A stretch of DNA of 46,898 nucleotides from Bacillota bacterium. Lineage in GTDB: Bacteria > Bacillota > Limnochordia > Darwinibacteriales > JAAYFS01. Every line of letters starts with the position of its first letter. The stretch's first letter is position 1. The notes under the pieces were generated by a model. The model made no database searches and was not told the DNA's origin. It worked only from the letters and a program-made list of their open reading frames with translations. Position numbers and translations under genes: made by a program. The stretch is taken from contig JAAYFS010000034.1 in NCBI GenBank assembly GCA_012728115.1, forward strand, positions 1 to 46,898. The letters are read 5' to 3'. Of this stretch, positions 16,974-27,458 are shown one piece after another.

Positions 16974-18217
16974 TAAATCCCCTCCTCCAGTCTTCCTGCC
17001 AGAACACCAACTTCTTGTTGATTCGGCAACTCATTACGAGCAATAGTACCTTTCGACATTACAAAACGAATGTCGCGAAGATTACTAACAGATTCATAAG
17101 GATTCTCGGGAACCGCAATTAAATCTGCAATTTTCCCGTTTTCAATAGTTCCTACCTGATCATTAACTCCACAGATAGTGGCAGCGGTCAAAGTCGCCCA
17201 TTTAATAATATCCTGAGGCTTGGCTCCTAGTTTAGCTAAGGCTTCCATTTCCCGCACCACCACGATCGCCCCATCCATAAATGGCACGGGTACGTCCGTA
17301 CCAACCGCGATGGTTAATCCCATTTTTATCGCCATTTCCACCGCTTTATGATGCGAATCATAGGCTTGTTTTATTTTCTCAACCGCCCAATTTGCTGTAC
17401 CGATCGCTTCCCAATAGGAAGGATTATCTGTCACGATCAAAGTCGGAACATACTTAGAACCTCTAGTTAACATGGTTTCTAATGCTTCTTCAGTCAATGC
17501 ATAACCATGCTCGATAGTATCTACTCCTACCTTAGCACACATAATCGCTGCCTCAGCAGAGGCGACATGAGCCGAGACATGCTTACCCCAATTATGGGCG
17601 ATCTCAACAACTGCCGCAACTTCATCCTCCAATGTTTGGGGTGCATCAAAAGCTTCATTTCTCCCTGCGATTCCACCGGTCACCATCACCTTGACCAAAT
17701 CCGCACCTTTAAAGACAACTTGGCGCGCTGCTCGACGGAATTCATACGGTCCATCAAAACCAGTTCCGTCTTTAGAACCATGACCACCTGTGGAATTAAT
17801 TCCTTTACCAGCAGTCAAAATTCTCGGACCGAGATAATCACCTCGAGCGATTCCATCGCGTAACGCAAAGTCAATACCGTCAGAAGTTCCTACTAATCTT
17901 AAAGAAGTCACTCCATTGTACAAAAAAGTTAGAGCTCGGCGATAAGAAAACAACGTCCGCTGAGCCACCGTCCTGGGTGCGGCAATATCCTTTAATCCTT
18001 GGTAATCTAAGTGCAAATGCATATCCCAAAGCCCTGGTAGCACATACATACCATTCATATCGATAATTGTTGCATTTTTTTCTAGTTTCAAATCGAAATC
18101 GCTTGCTTGCCCTACCCAGGAAATCCTTTCATCTTCAACAACGATGATGCCGTTAACTAACGGTTCTTCCTTTAAACCGTCTATTATCTGGCAGTTTTTC
18201 AGGATCGCCCTTGCCAC
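16973..18217 (-). CDS. Amidohydrolase family protein (imidazolonepropionase/prolidase-like)
   Basis: 414-residue metal-dependent hydrolase of the COG1228 type. HLHLD after GMYVLPGLWDM holds the first metal ligands, followed by KVMVTGGIAG (position of the bridging Lys), HVASAEAAIMCAK, TIEHGYAL and the late Asp in VGTDVPVPF; the C-terminal LIAVPENPYE completes the composite beta-sandwich. Members hydrolyse cyclic amides or Xaa-Pro and related dipeptides; the exact substrate is open. The GTG start has a very strong AAAGGAGGAGG. It is the first gene of the three-gene peptidase operon. Confidence 0.88.
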   Translation of the reverse strand: MARAILKNCQIIDGLKEEPLVNGIIVVEDERISWVGQASDFDLKLEKNATIIDMNGMYVLPGLWDMHLHLDYQGLKDIAAPRTVAQRTLFSYRRALTFLYNGVTSLRLVGTSDGIDFALRDGIARGDYLGPRILTAGKGINSTGGHGSKDGTGFDGPYEFRRAARQVVFKGADLVKVMVTGGIAGRNEAFDAPQTLEDEVAAVVEIAHNWGKHVSAHVASAEAAIMCAKVGVDTIEHGYALTEEALETMLTRGSKYVPTLIVTDNPSYWEAIGTANWAVEKIKQAYDSHHKAVEMAIKMGLTIAVGTDVPVPFMDGAIVVVREMEALAKLGAKPQDIIKWATLTAATICGVNDQVGTIENGKIADLIAVPENPYESVSNLRDIRFVMSKGTIARNELPNQQEVGVLAGRLEEGI

Positions 18218-18326
18218 CTTACCTCCTCCTTTGTGAAGGGATAATTTGTAAATTCACTAATGTAATTTTTCGGGGCAGAGGTCTTGATTCCTTCTTAAAA
18301 TTTCGCATTACTAAAATTTCGACACT

Positions 18327-18578
18327 CTAGAGGCGGTCTCGATCCAGATCAAAAATCATTTTCTCTAAATACCATTCGTACGATCTATCTGGAAACTTCT
18401 CTTTTAAGCTGGCTAATTGTCGTTCGATCACTTCCGTCGCTTCTTTCTCCGATAATCTTAAACGTCTTCGATATTCAGCTTCAAGCCCCTGAACCTTGCT
18501 TTTTCCTAACCGCGAATAACCTAACCATAAAGCTATTGCTGCAGCCACAGCAATGAACACTATCCCAACAGTTTGCAC
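18327..18578 (-). CDS. Small single-pass membrane protein, unknown
   Basis: 83 residues: one N-terminal membrane helix (about 4-23, VGIVFIAVAAAIALWLGYS) then a highly charged, probably coiled helical tail (residues about 35-83) ending near YEWYLEKMIFDLDRD. I do not recognise a family. The GTG at 18578 follows AAGGAGTG at a somewhat long distance. It sits alone between the peptidase operon and the CapD gene, about 110 bases from the amidohydrolase start. Codon use matches the neighbours, so it is probably real. Confidence 0.6.
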   Translation of the reverse strand: MQTVGIVFIAVAAAIALWLGYSRLGKSKVQGLEAEYRRRLRLSEKEATEVIERQLASLKEKFPDRSYEWYLEKMIFDLDRDRL

Positions 18579-18655
18579 GACTAGGTGTCACTCCTTATAT
18601 CAACACTTTTATGTTTTATGTATAAATTTCACCAATCCGTCTGCATTACCTGCAA

Positions 18656-18693
18656 CAAAAAAAGAGCTTTATCGAAATTTTGATAAAGCTCTT
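18656..18693 (-). terminator. Terminator of the CapD-type gene
   Basis: AAGAGCTTTATC (18662-18673) pairs perfectly with GATAAAGCTCTT (18682-18693); on the minus strand it is followed by seven T residues. It is 11 bases after the stop codon. Confidence 0.88.
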
Positions 18694-18704
18694 AAAAAGC
18701 ATAA

Positions 18705-20591
18705 CTAGTTCTCTGCTGTTGCGGCAACCTCGCTTATAACCTCGATCGAAGCGTTAGTAACAAGTCTAAATTCTGGAATAAATCTTTGTAGCCATATAAG
18801 TGTCTCTTCTTGATTGGTTGGTAGAATTCCAGAATGAAACTCCTTAATCGCTTTGTCGATTAATTCCCGTTTCAGAGTGGTAGGTTGTCCAACAAAAATG
18901 CGTTCATGTTTGGTTGCATTAACTCCTTCTTCCGAGGTCATTAATTCCTCATAAAGCTTTTCGCCTGGCCGCATACCAGTTTCCTTAATCTCGATATCCT
19001 CCCCTGGTTCAAAGCCAGAGAGTCGAATCAGGGTTTTAGCCAAATCGATTATTTTCACCATCTCGCCCATATCAAGGATGAAGATCTCTCCACCTTCAGT
19101 CATCGCTCCAGCTTGTAACACTAACTGAACCGCTTCAGGAATGGTCATAAAGTAGCGAATCATATTGCGATCCGTAACCGTAACTGGACCACCCTCAGCG
19201 ATTTGCTGTTGAAAGAGCGGTATTACGCTGCCACGACTTCCTAACACGTTGCCGAAGCGAACCGCGGCATAGTTTGTCTTACTGGTTTCATTAAGGTATT
19301 GAATCACCATTTCAGCAACTCTCTTAGAAGCTCCCATCACACTAGTTGGGTTAACCGCTTTATCCGTCGAGATTAACACAAAACGTTTCGCTCCATAGAT
19401 ATTGGCTGCTTGCGCAACATTATATGTACCCATCACATTATTCTTGATCGCTTCTTCAGGATTAGCCTCCATCAATGGGACATGTTTATGAGCCGCGGCA
19501 TGAAAAACTACTTTGGGACGATATGTCTTAAACACTAAATCGATGGCCAACCTGTCCCGAATATCCTTAACAAGCGGATACACTTTTAGCTCTGGATATT
19601 TCTTTTTCAACTCCAACTCTATGTCGTATACATTGTTCTCACACACATCCAAAAGAAGGAGAGTCTCTGGATTAAACTCAGCTATTTGCCGACAAAGTTC
19701 TGAGCCGATTGAACCGCCTGCACCAGTAACAAGAACTACTTGCCCAATTAAATACCCACAAACACTTTCCAAATCAAGATTCACTGGTTCTCTTCCTAGT
19801 AAATCTTCTAACTGGACTTCTCTAATCTTACTCACAGTAACATTTCCATCGATTAGATCAAAAACTCCAGGAAGGATCTTAATCTTGGCTGATGTTTCTT
19901 GACAAATCGAGATTATTTCCCGAATAATCTTGCGTGGTACGGACGGCATAGCGATAATTATTTCTTCAACCTTATACTTCTTCACAACTTCAGGTATGGC
20001 ATCGCGACCGCCAAGAACTGGCTTACCTAATAGTCTGGAATTGTGTTTAAGGGTATCATCATCAACAAAGCCGATAAGATTTGTTTCTCCTCCATAATGA
20101 TTAACAAATTCTTTCGCAACTAGAGCCCCTGCATCGCCAGCACCAACGATTAGAATTGGTTTCCCCGTTTTATACAAACCTTTACGCAAGCGAGAATCTC
20201 TAAACAACCGCCATGTTAAACGTGATCCCCCGATTAAACAGATATTGAGAATGTAGTCTAGGATAATAACTCCCCGAGGTAATAACAAAATTCTGTCACT
20301 TAGGAATATGTATGTTATCACAATGGAAAATAGTGAGCTAACAGTGACCGCGCTTACGATCGTAATTAACTCCCCGACACTTGCATATTGCCACAAACGA
20401 TGATACAGACGAAAACTATAAAAGGTTCCAAGTCGAATGACTAGCCAAAAACCTGCATAGAGAAAGAACGATTGCAGGTATTGAACAGGGATTAGCACAT
20501 CAAAGCGGATCATTAACGCCATGTACAAGGAAAGTACTACCAAGACTGCGTCCAATAAAACTAGTGTGAATACCCTTTTATGTTGCTCCAT
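18705..20591 (-). CDS. Membrane-bound nucleotide-sugar dehydratase, CapD/WbpM/PglF type
   Basis: 628-residue enzyme that starts many bacterial glycans by converting UDP-GlcNAc to a 4-keto-6-deoxy sugar. Four N-terminal membrane helices (about 8-120) are followed by a first Rossmann unit with GAGDAG (150-155) and the catalytic short-chain dehydrogenase domain with TGAGGSIGSEL (289-299). STDKAVNPTSVMGASKR gives the Ser-Met-Lys triad typical of this class, in place of the usual Tyr. The ATG at 20591 has GGGGGG upstream. A promoter is visible at 20624-20652, and a hairpin follows the gene, so it is monocistronic. With wecB and galU nearby it probably serves capsule or glycoprotein synthesis. Confidence 0.9.
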   Translation of the reverse strand: MEQHKRVFTLVLLDAVLVVLSLYMALMIRFDVLIPVQYLQSFFLYAGFWLVIRLGTFYSFRLYHRLWQYASVGELITIVSAVTVSSLFSIVITYIFLSDRILLLPRGVIILDYILNICLIGGSRLTWRLFRDSRLRKGLYKTGKPILIVGAGDAGALVAKEFVNHYGGETNLIGFVDDDTLKHNSRLLGKPVLGGRDAIPEVVKKYKVEEIIIAMPSVPRKIIREIISICQETSAKIKILPGVFDLIDGNVTVSKIREVQLEDLLGREPVNLDLESVCGYLIGQVVLVTGAGGSIGSELCRQIAEFNPETLLLLDVCENNVYDIELELKKKYPELKVYPLVKDIRDRLAIDLVFKTYRPKVVFHAAAHKHVPLMEANPEEAIKNNVMGTYNVAQAANIYGAKRFVLISTDKAVNPTSVMGASKRVAEMVIQYLNETSKTNYAAVRFGNVLGSRGSVIPLFQQQIAEGGPVTVTDRNMIRYFMTIPEAVQLVLQAGAMTEGGEIFILDMGEMVKIIDLAKTLIRLSGFEPGEDIEIKETGMRPGEKLYEELMTSEEGVNATKHERIFVGQPTTLKRELIDKAIKEFHSGILPTNQEETLIWLQRFIPEFRLVTNASIEVISEVAATAEN

Positions 20592-20623
20592 TGCGGACCC
20601 CCCATGTCATAACTCATACTGCT

Positions 20624-20652
20624 ATAATATATTCTAAATCATTATTTCACAA
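20624..20652 (-). promoter_or_regulatory. Promoter of the CapD-type gene
   Basis: Minus strand: -35 TTGTGA at 20652-20647, 17-base spacer, -10 TATTAT at 20629-20624, about 33 bases before the ATG. Confidence 0.55.
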
Positions 20653-20682
20653 TTTTCCATGGATAAAAAGAAAATATAGTAT

Positions 20683-20970
20683 TTAGCCCTTGCTACCTCG
20701 GAATATCATCCCCACCCCGAGGATGAAGCCGAAGTTATACCATCCCCCATTATTATGAACTTCATAAAAATGAACTTGATCATTAAATAAGGACACTATA
20801 AACGTGATCGGCGAAATAATACCATGAAGGAAGCCTGACCAAAAACCTGCGATTTTCCCCTCTTCTGATCCTACGTTTTCAAATTCGTTCGGGCCTGCAA
20901 AACAAGCTGTGAACATTAAAAGAGCCATCAAGAGCAAGATATATTTTCCAAATTTGACGAGCTTTTTCAT
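20683..20970 (-). CDS. Small conserved lipoprotein/membrane protein, unknown
   Basis: 95 residues. An N-terminal signal ends in the lipobox FTAC, followed by a short acidic linker, a hydrophobic GFWSGFLHGIISPITFIVSLF helix, then VHFYEVHNNGGWYNFGFILG. The HGIISPITF and EVHNNGGWYNFGF blocks recur in many small bacterial proteins of unknown role (recalled, not searched). The ATG at 20970 has AGGGGGAG five bases upstream and overlaps the stop of the preceding gene by one base, so the two are coupled. I do not assign a function. Confidence 0.75.
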   Translation of the reverse strand: MKKLVKFGKYILLLMALLMFTACFAGPNEFENVGSEEGKIAGFWSGFLHGIISPITFIVSLFNDQVHFYEVHNNGGWYNFGFILGVGMIFRGSKG

Positions 20971-21569
20971 CACAACTCCCCCTTACACCCACCGCGTTTT
21001 CGCGCTAACCTCGCTTCAAGATAGTCGATCAACTGGCGACTAAAGGCATAAATCACAAAACCTTTTCTTGGTGGATTATCAGTCATTTCCATACCAATAT
21101 CAAACAAGTTTTCGAATAAAGTTTGTTCAACGATCGCTGGTGGGTAACTGATAAGCTTACCAAATAACGGTTTATGTACCTGTTTAATTTGCCCTGTAAG
21201 AATAGGTCGCCAGAGATTAGCACATTTGATCTCTGCCCGTTCCACCAAACTGCGAAAAGCCTCTTCGGTTTGGTCTAAGTATCTTTTTGCAGTTGATAAA
21301 GGCTCTGAACCATCATATCCACTTAGCCCTAATCTCAGCCATTTTTCGGGATAATGTTGCCGCACACTATCCTCGAAAAGTAAACCAATATCAGATAAAC
21401 TGCGATCGATACCCATCATATCTAGATATTCTGAAGTCGCCTTTTCTAAGGCATCCAGAACATCCTGCGGATTTTTAAAATCATATGGTGTTAACCGATG
21501 GTTCATGCCCCTTTTTTCGTTCAATAACTTGACTAATTCTCTTTCATCCTTTCGCAGAAAACGCGACAT
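20970..21569 (-). CDS. Hypothetical soluble helical protein
   Basis: 199 residues, charged and predicted mostly helical, with no signal peptide, membrane segment or familiar motif. The N-terminus MSRFLRKDERELVKLLNE is strongly basic/acidic; a KCANLWRPILTGQ segment lies in the middle and an arginine-rich tail ends the protein. I start at the ATG at 21569 behind AAAGGAAGG; a TTG at 21590 would include the ribosome site. It is translationally coupled to the small lipoprotein that follows. Family unknown. Confidence 0.7.
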   Translation of the reverse strand: MSRFLRKDERELVKLLNEKRGMNHRLTPYDFKNPQDVLDALEKATSEYLDMMGIDRSLSDIGLLFEDSVRQHYPEKWLRLGLSGYDGSEPLSTAKRYLDQTEEAFRSLVERAEIKCANLWRPILTGQIKQVHKPLFGKLISYPPAIVEQTLFENLFDIGMEMTDNPPRKGFVIYAFSRQLIDYLEARLARKRGGCKGEL

Positions 21570-21662
21570 AGAAACCTTCCTTTCTAACAAACTATGCTCC
21601 TATAAGCTTAGTTGATATTAGAAAGGGAAAAGTCAATAAATGAGAAAAATTTCTTCTTCTTT

Positions 21663-22805
21663 TTAGTAAAACTGGTGCGGCTCGTCTGCTAACCCAAATC
21701 TATAAAGAATCGCTTGAACTATTCTTTTACTTGCATTGCCATCGCCATACGGATTCTTAGCTGATGCCATTCGGGAGTACTCTTCCTCGTTATTTAATAG
21801 ATCCGCAACCGCTTGGTAGATCCTTTCTTCCGCGGTTCCCACTAATTTTACTGTCCCAGCAGCTAGAGCCTCTGGTCTTTCTGTATTATCTCGAAGTAAC
21901 AACACTGGCTTACCCAAAAACGGTGCCTCTTCCTGCAAACCACCTGAATCGGTCATTACCAGCCAACATCTTTTCATCAAGTTATGCATATCCACCACAT
22001 CGAGCGGATCAGTAAGGAGCACTCCAGGTTCATCGCCAAGAATGTCAAACACAGTTTCTCTAACCCTTGGATTAAGATGAACTGGGTAAATAAACTTAAG
22101 CCCTTTTATATCCTTCAGAATTCGCTTAACTGCCTTACAGATCCTTATCAAAGGCTCCCCAACATTTTCGCGACGGTGAGCAGTTAAAAGGATGGAACTT
22201 TCCCGAGAGAAGTTGATCTCATTTAGTTTCCGCTCATGAAAAATACTATCGTCTTTTATAGTATACTTCATCGCATCTATAACAGTATTTCCTGTTACAT
22301 ATATCCCAGCAGTAATGTTTTCCTGAAGAAGGTTCTGCTTATTTTCCACCGTTGGCGCGAAATGTAGTTCGGCGATCGACGCTGTTAACCTTCGATTGAT
22401 TTCTTCTGGAAAGGGTGAATACTTATTCTGAGTTCTTAGACCCGCTTCCACATGACCAACAGGTACCTTTTGATAAAAGGCGGCTAAAGCAGCAGCAAAT
22501 GTTGTCGAAGTATCACCGTGTACCAACACAAAATCGGGATTAAGTTCTTTTATTACTTGCGAAACACCCTCTAAACATTTAGCTGCAGTGGTTGATAAGT
22601 CCTGATTATTCTCCATAATTTTAAGATCAAAATCGGGAACTATTTGAAAGATCTTAAGCACCTGTTCCAACATTTCTCGATGTTGTCCAGTAACGCACAC
22701 TGTACTTTTTATCAAGGGTTCGCTTTCTAATTCTTTAATTAACGGAGCCATCTTAACGGCTTCAGGTCTAGTGCCGAAAACACTTAGAACATGCACCTTA
22801 TGCAT
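21663..22805 (-). CDS. wecB: UDP-N-acetylglucosamine 2-epimerase (non-hydrolysing)
   Basis: 380-residue enzyme interconverting UDP-GlcNAc and UDP-ManNAc for wall teichoic acid or capsule. Clear family motifs: FGTRPEAVKMAPLI at the N-terminus, CVTGQHREML, HGDTSTTFAAALAAFY, GHVEAGLRT, FPEEINRRL, LLTAHRRENVG, TDSGGLQEEAPFLGKPVLLLRDNTERPEA and the final G..NPYGDG. The ATG at 22805 follows GAGGAG and overlaps the end of the upstream aldose-epimerase-like gene by eight bases. It probably supplies ManNAc for the same surface glycan as the CapD-type enzyme. Confidence 0.95.
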   Translation of the reverse strand: MHKVHVLSVFGTRPEAVKMAPLIKELESEPLIKSTVCVTGQHREMLEQVLKIFQIVPDFDLKIMENNQDLSTTAAKCLEGVSQVIKELNPDFVLVHGDTSTTFAAALAAFYQKVPVGHVEAGLRTQNKYSPFPEEINRRLTASIAELHFAPTVENKQNLLQENITAGIYVTGNTVIDAMKYTIKDDSIFHERKLNEINFSRESSILLTAHRRENVGEPLIRICKAVKRILKDIKGLKFIYPVHLNPRVRETVFDILGDEPGVLLTDPLDVVDMHNLMKRCWLVMTDSGGLQEEAPFLGKPVLLLRDNTERPEALAAGTVKLVGTAEERIYQAVADLLNNEEEYSRMASAKNPYGDGNASKRIVQAILYRFGLADEPHQFY

Positions 22806-23910
22806 ACATCTTCTCCTCAATAGCTTTAGCTAAGGACATAATTACTTCTTTTTCAAAACTAACGCCGATTAAACATTGGGTTACTAACTCTTCCTGTGGT
22901 TTAAGATATATAGCTTCCCCATCAGTAATTATTTGCGACATTCGATTTGGTCTAGTACGGCATGGTTCCAAAGCAAACATTGCGGTATCAGCAATTTCTT
23001 TTGCGATCAATGACCTAGGAAAGCATTCTAAGGGGCGAATAACGTAACCCGCAAAATTACTTCCATTATCCATGATCATTTCTGCTGTCAATCCTTTTTC
23101 CTTTAAAAGAAGGTTATAGTATTGCTTAATTGGTTCGAGATCCTCCAGCCCATCAACCGCATGAGGAACATATTGATAACAACGGATCGGTTGGGGTCCT
23201 TCCTCTAGAGCTGGAATGTTTAAAGGATCATTTTCCTTCGGTGCTGAGTCACGCAACAATAAATGTTTAGTTGCTACAGGAAGTACATAACGGCCACCAT
23301 TTTCTAAATAGCTTGAGTAAAGTTGAATATGATGCCCATCATCTACCACTCGCTCGCTCGTAGAAACGTTCTTTGTACTTTCTTCGATCAATACCGCAGC
23401 AGAGTTATAAGCAGTAATTATCTTCACCTTTTTTTCAAAAGCTGGTTTTGATTCATAACCCTTAACTGGAACCAAACCTTCAACCACTATATATGTATCA
23501 TCAGCAGTAATCCGGACGGAATCAAGAACTGCTGGAGAATAGGAACTTGTACCATGCAAAGTGAGTCCCTCTCCAGGAGTACCAAAAAGCTCTGGACCAA
23601 TCGATGCTACAGCAGGGAAAAACCCGTCCATCCAGCCTGTACCGTTATTCTTTGCTAAATCCACATTTGCTGGATGTAATAAAAATTTGCGTTCTCGATC
23701 CCAGGACACTTTTTGTTCCTTGAGGTAAAGTTCGCCAATATTCATTCCTCGTTCCAAAATTACCGAAAATCTTAACGCTCCATTGGATACTATAACCTGA
23801 TTTATCTCTTTGCCAAAAGGATCATTAATTTCTTCTTTATACGCAAATGCGCCATTGGGCAAATTTGTTTTTGTATTTGTTAAATCTTTATATTCCAGTT
23901 TCAAGATCAA
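22798..23910 (-). CDS. Aldose 1-epimerase-like protein (DUF4432-like)
   Basis: 370-residue galactose-mutarotase-fold protein resembling the DUF4432 group. Features: VILERGMNIGELYLK early (family form ERGMDIG), an NGTGWMDGFFPA loop, TLHGTSSYSP with the conserved HG, and YVIRPLECFPRS in the C-terminal half. It is cytoplasmic with no signal. It probably acts on a free or modified sugar, perhaps as an epimerase; the exact reaction is not known. The TTG at 23910 lies seven bases after GAAGGG. It overlaps wecB by eight bases, so the two form an operon. Confidence 0.75.
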   Translation of the reverse strand: MILKLEYKDLTNTKTNLPNGAFAYKEEINDPFGKEINQVIVSNGALRFSVILERGMNIGELYLKEQKVSWDRERKFLLHPANVDLAKNNGTGWMDGFFPAVASIGPELFGTPGEGLTLHGTSSYSPAVLDSVRITADDTYIVVEGLVPVKGYESKPAFEKKVKIITAYNSAAVLIEESTKNVSTSERVVDDGHHIQLYSSYLENGGRYVLPVATKHLLLRDSAPKENDPLNIPALEEGPQPIRCYQYVPHAVDGLEDLEPIKQYYNLLLKEKGLTAEMIMDNGSNFAGYVIRPLECFPRSLIAKEIADTAMFALEPCRTRPNRMSQIITDGEAIYLKPQEELVTQCLIGVSFEKEVIMSLAKAIEEKMYA

Positions 23911-23961
23911 ATCACTACCCTTCAGTGCTTTGTACTAATCACTGTTTCGTCATCTAATAAG

Positions 23962-23988
23962 AAAAAACCTGCGTTTCCGCAGGTTTTA
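23962..23988 (-). terminator. Terminator of tyrosine phenol-lyase
   Basis: AAAACCTGCG and CGCAGGTTTT form a ten-base perfect stem with a TTTC loop, flanked by A/T runs. It lies 35 bases after the tpl stop on the minus strand. Confidence 0.85.
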
Positions 23989-24022
23989 TTAATCTCTAGT
24001 ACTTATATTCCAACCCTTACAA

Positions 24023-25408
<1,386 letters not shown>

Positions 25409-25426
25409 TCATATTATGTTAATTCT

Positions 25427-25455
25427 ATCCTACCTTAACAGTTCTTGCCAGTCAA
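25427..25455 (-). promoter_or_regulatory. Promoter of tpl
   Basis: Minus strand: -35 TTGACT at 25455-25450, 17-base spacer, -10 TAGGAT at 25432-25427. Confidence 0.55.
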
Positions 25456-25459
25456 CACA

Positions 25460-25488
25460 TTGTTTAAAAAACTTACAGTTTGTTTAAT
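25460..25488 (+). promoter_or_regulatory. Promoter of the YheO-like regulator, with a direct repeat
   Basis: -35 TTGTTT (25460-25465), 17-base spacer, -10 TTTAAT (25483-25488). TTGTTTAA occurs twice, at 25460 and 25480, exactly 20 bases apart and therefore on one face of the helix. It may be a tandem operator shared with the back-to-back tpl promoter. Confidence 0.45.
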
Positions 25489-25550
25489 TCTTGTATCAAA
25501 TCTATTTTCATGATAATTTATATTCAGACAGAAGGTTTGGGGGAATCACA

Positions 25551-26177
25551 TTGGATAAGAATAAAGCACTCGATTTTTTAAAAAGAATCGCCGAAGGAAT
25601 AGCCACTACTTTTGGTCGCTCCTGTGAAACGGTTATTCACGATATGAAGAATAAAGAGAACTCCATTATAGCTATCTTTAATGATCATGTTACTAATCGA
25701 AAGGTTGGGGATCGCCTAAATATATTAGGAACAAAGAAAGAAGTGCATGATTTTCTTAGTGGAATCGATTTGGTTTGTTGTCAAGGAAGTACAACCGATG
25801 GCAAACTGATTAAGAGCTCCACTTTTCACTTGATCGGTGATGACTACCACTTCGCGCTTGGGATCAACTTTGATTACACTACTTTGGCGATCGCCGAATC
25901 AGCCTTGAAGGAACTTACGCATGTGGGTCCAAGTATCGATGAAGCGCTTTCTGGATTTGGTGAACAACGTTTGCAGACTATTTTTGAGGAATGTCTCGAG
26001 TTAGTTGGAAAACCTGTTTCGTTAATGAATAAAGCAGATCGCTTGCGAATTGTCGCTTTGCTAAAAGAAAGAAATGCTTTTTCGTTTCAAAAAAGTATCC
26101 CCTTTATTTCTGAGAGATTAAATATCTCACGCTACACTCTCTATAATTATTTACGGGAATTAGAAGATGGGAAATAA
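25551..26177 (+). CDS. YheO/DauR-like transcriptional regulator (PAS_6 + HTH_22)
   Basis: 208-residue regulator. The N-terminal YheO-like PAS domain (about 5-115) shows CETVIHDMKNKENSIIAIFN and the NRKVGD segment; the C-terminal helix-turn-helix (about 160-205) ends in ISERLNISRYTLYNYLREL. Relatives control D-amino-acid or hydantoin catabolism and respond to small metabolites. The start is the TTG at 25551 behind TTTGGGGGAA; the frame is open further upstream but lacks a ribosome site. It is divergent from tpl with a 157-base shared control region, so it is probably the tpl regulator (inference). Confidence 0.85.
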   Translation: MDKNKALDFLKRIAEGIATTFGRSCETVIHDMKNKENSIIAIFNDHVTNRKVGDRLNILGTKKEVHDFLSGIDLVCCQGSTTDGKLIKSSTFHLIGDDYHFALGINFDYTTLAIAESALKELTHVGPSIDEALSGFGEQRLQTIFEECLELVGKPVSLMNKADRLRIVALLKERNAFSFQKSIPFISERLNISRYTLYNYLRELEDGK

Positions 26178-26259
26178 AGGGTTTCCCGATCTCGATTTAG
26201 AAATAAGCTAACAACCATAGGTAGCGACCTTGAAGCACCCTCGAAAGGGAGGACTTGGC

Positions 26260-27458
26260 TTGAAAAGGAAAAGATGGTTGTTATTAGTTGGTTCTCTTCT
26301 TACCCTCTTGGTCGGGTGGAGTTTATTTTATTACCGCCACACTAGTTTTTCTGGTCTTCCGCAATTGTTTGTGTTATTAATCGCACTTTTGCATTTTCAA
26401 TTTCATTCCGTCTCCGTCAAAGAAGCATTTAATATTACTATGGCGGTAGCCTGTTATCTGCCTATAATCTTCATTTATGGCATTTGGGAAGCGATAGTAA
26501 TCTCCATCCTGGTATCGATCATCCATGGAATAGGAGCTAAGAAAGATGCTTTGTCGATCTACCTCAACTGCTTGCAACGAAGTGCCACTGCAATTATTTC
26601 TGGCAACATCTTTCTCTTTCTTAATGGTGAATTCGGTGCCGCTGCTCTAACTGTACCCACAAGTATTTTTTCCATGGTAATTGCTGGAATGTCCTATTCA
26701 ATCATCAACCTTCTCTTAGTATCCCTACTTGTAGTGTTAAAAGGAAATGTCACACCCAAACGAATGACTACTGTTTTAACTATGAACGTACTCGTAATCG
26801 ACTAAATTCTCGGTTATATCGGTATTGTCTTCACGCTCTTCATCGTCGGATGGGGTTTGTACGGAATAATTTTATTCGGTCTTTTAATGATGGCGATCTC
26901 GCAACTAGCAAAATACGGACTTAATATGGTTACCGAACAAGATCTGCGCTTCAAAGCAGAAAAAGAATTATTCCTTGATCCTAGACGGGGGTGTTAAACT
27001 ACCGTTACTTACGTGAATGGTTAGAAACAGAATTTGGCTCAGAAAAATTAGCCCTACTCTTTATTGATATCGATGATTTTAAGTTCTTTAATGATAATTA
27101 TGGTCATCATATTGGGGATCAGGCATTAAGGTTAGTTGCGGAAATATTGACTAAGAATGTTCGGACAGCCGATAAAGTGATCCGCTTCGGTGGAGAAGAA
27201 TTTGTTGTGATTCTCAACAATGCCGATGGCAAACAAGCATACGAAGTCGCTCAACGGATCTGTCTGCGCGTTAGTGAACTTAGAGAAACGGAGTTTAAGT
27301 ATCCCCTCACTGTTTCAATCGGGATCGCTTTGTATCCCGATGATACGGATAATAAACATACTCTACTGCAAATCGCTGATAGTGCGATGTATGTCGCAAA
27401 ATCTCGTGGCAAAAATCAGATCATCCGAAATGGGTCAAAATCCCACGCAATAAATTAA
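26260..27458 (+). pseudogene. Membrane diguanylate cyclase broken by a stop and a frameshift
   Basis: An N-terminal multi-helix membrane sensor (about six helices) joined to a GGDEF domain. The TTG start at 26260 follows AAAGGGAGG. The frame is cut by TAA at 26803-26805 (after VLVID, where ILGYIGIVFT continues in frame) and then by a one-base loss near 26984-26987: DP, then TGVLNYRYLREWL in another frame where DPLTG is expected. The GGDEF domain itself is otherwise complete, with DIDDFKFFNDNYGH, RTAD inhibitory site and FGGEEF. The 3' end overlaps the convergent hydrolase gene by 24 bases. Two independent lesions make true decay more likely than for the single-stop genes, although errors are not excluded. 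Confidence 0.85.
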
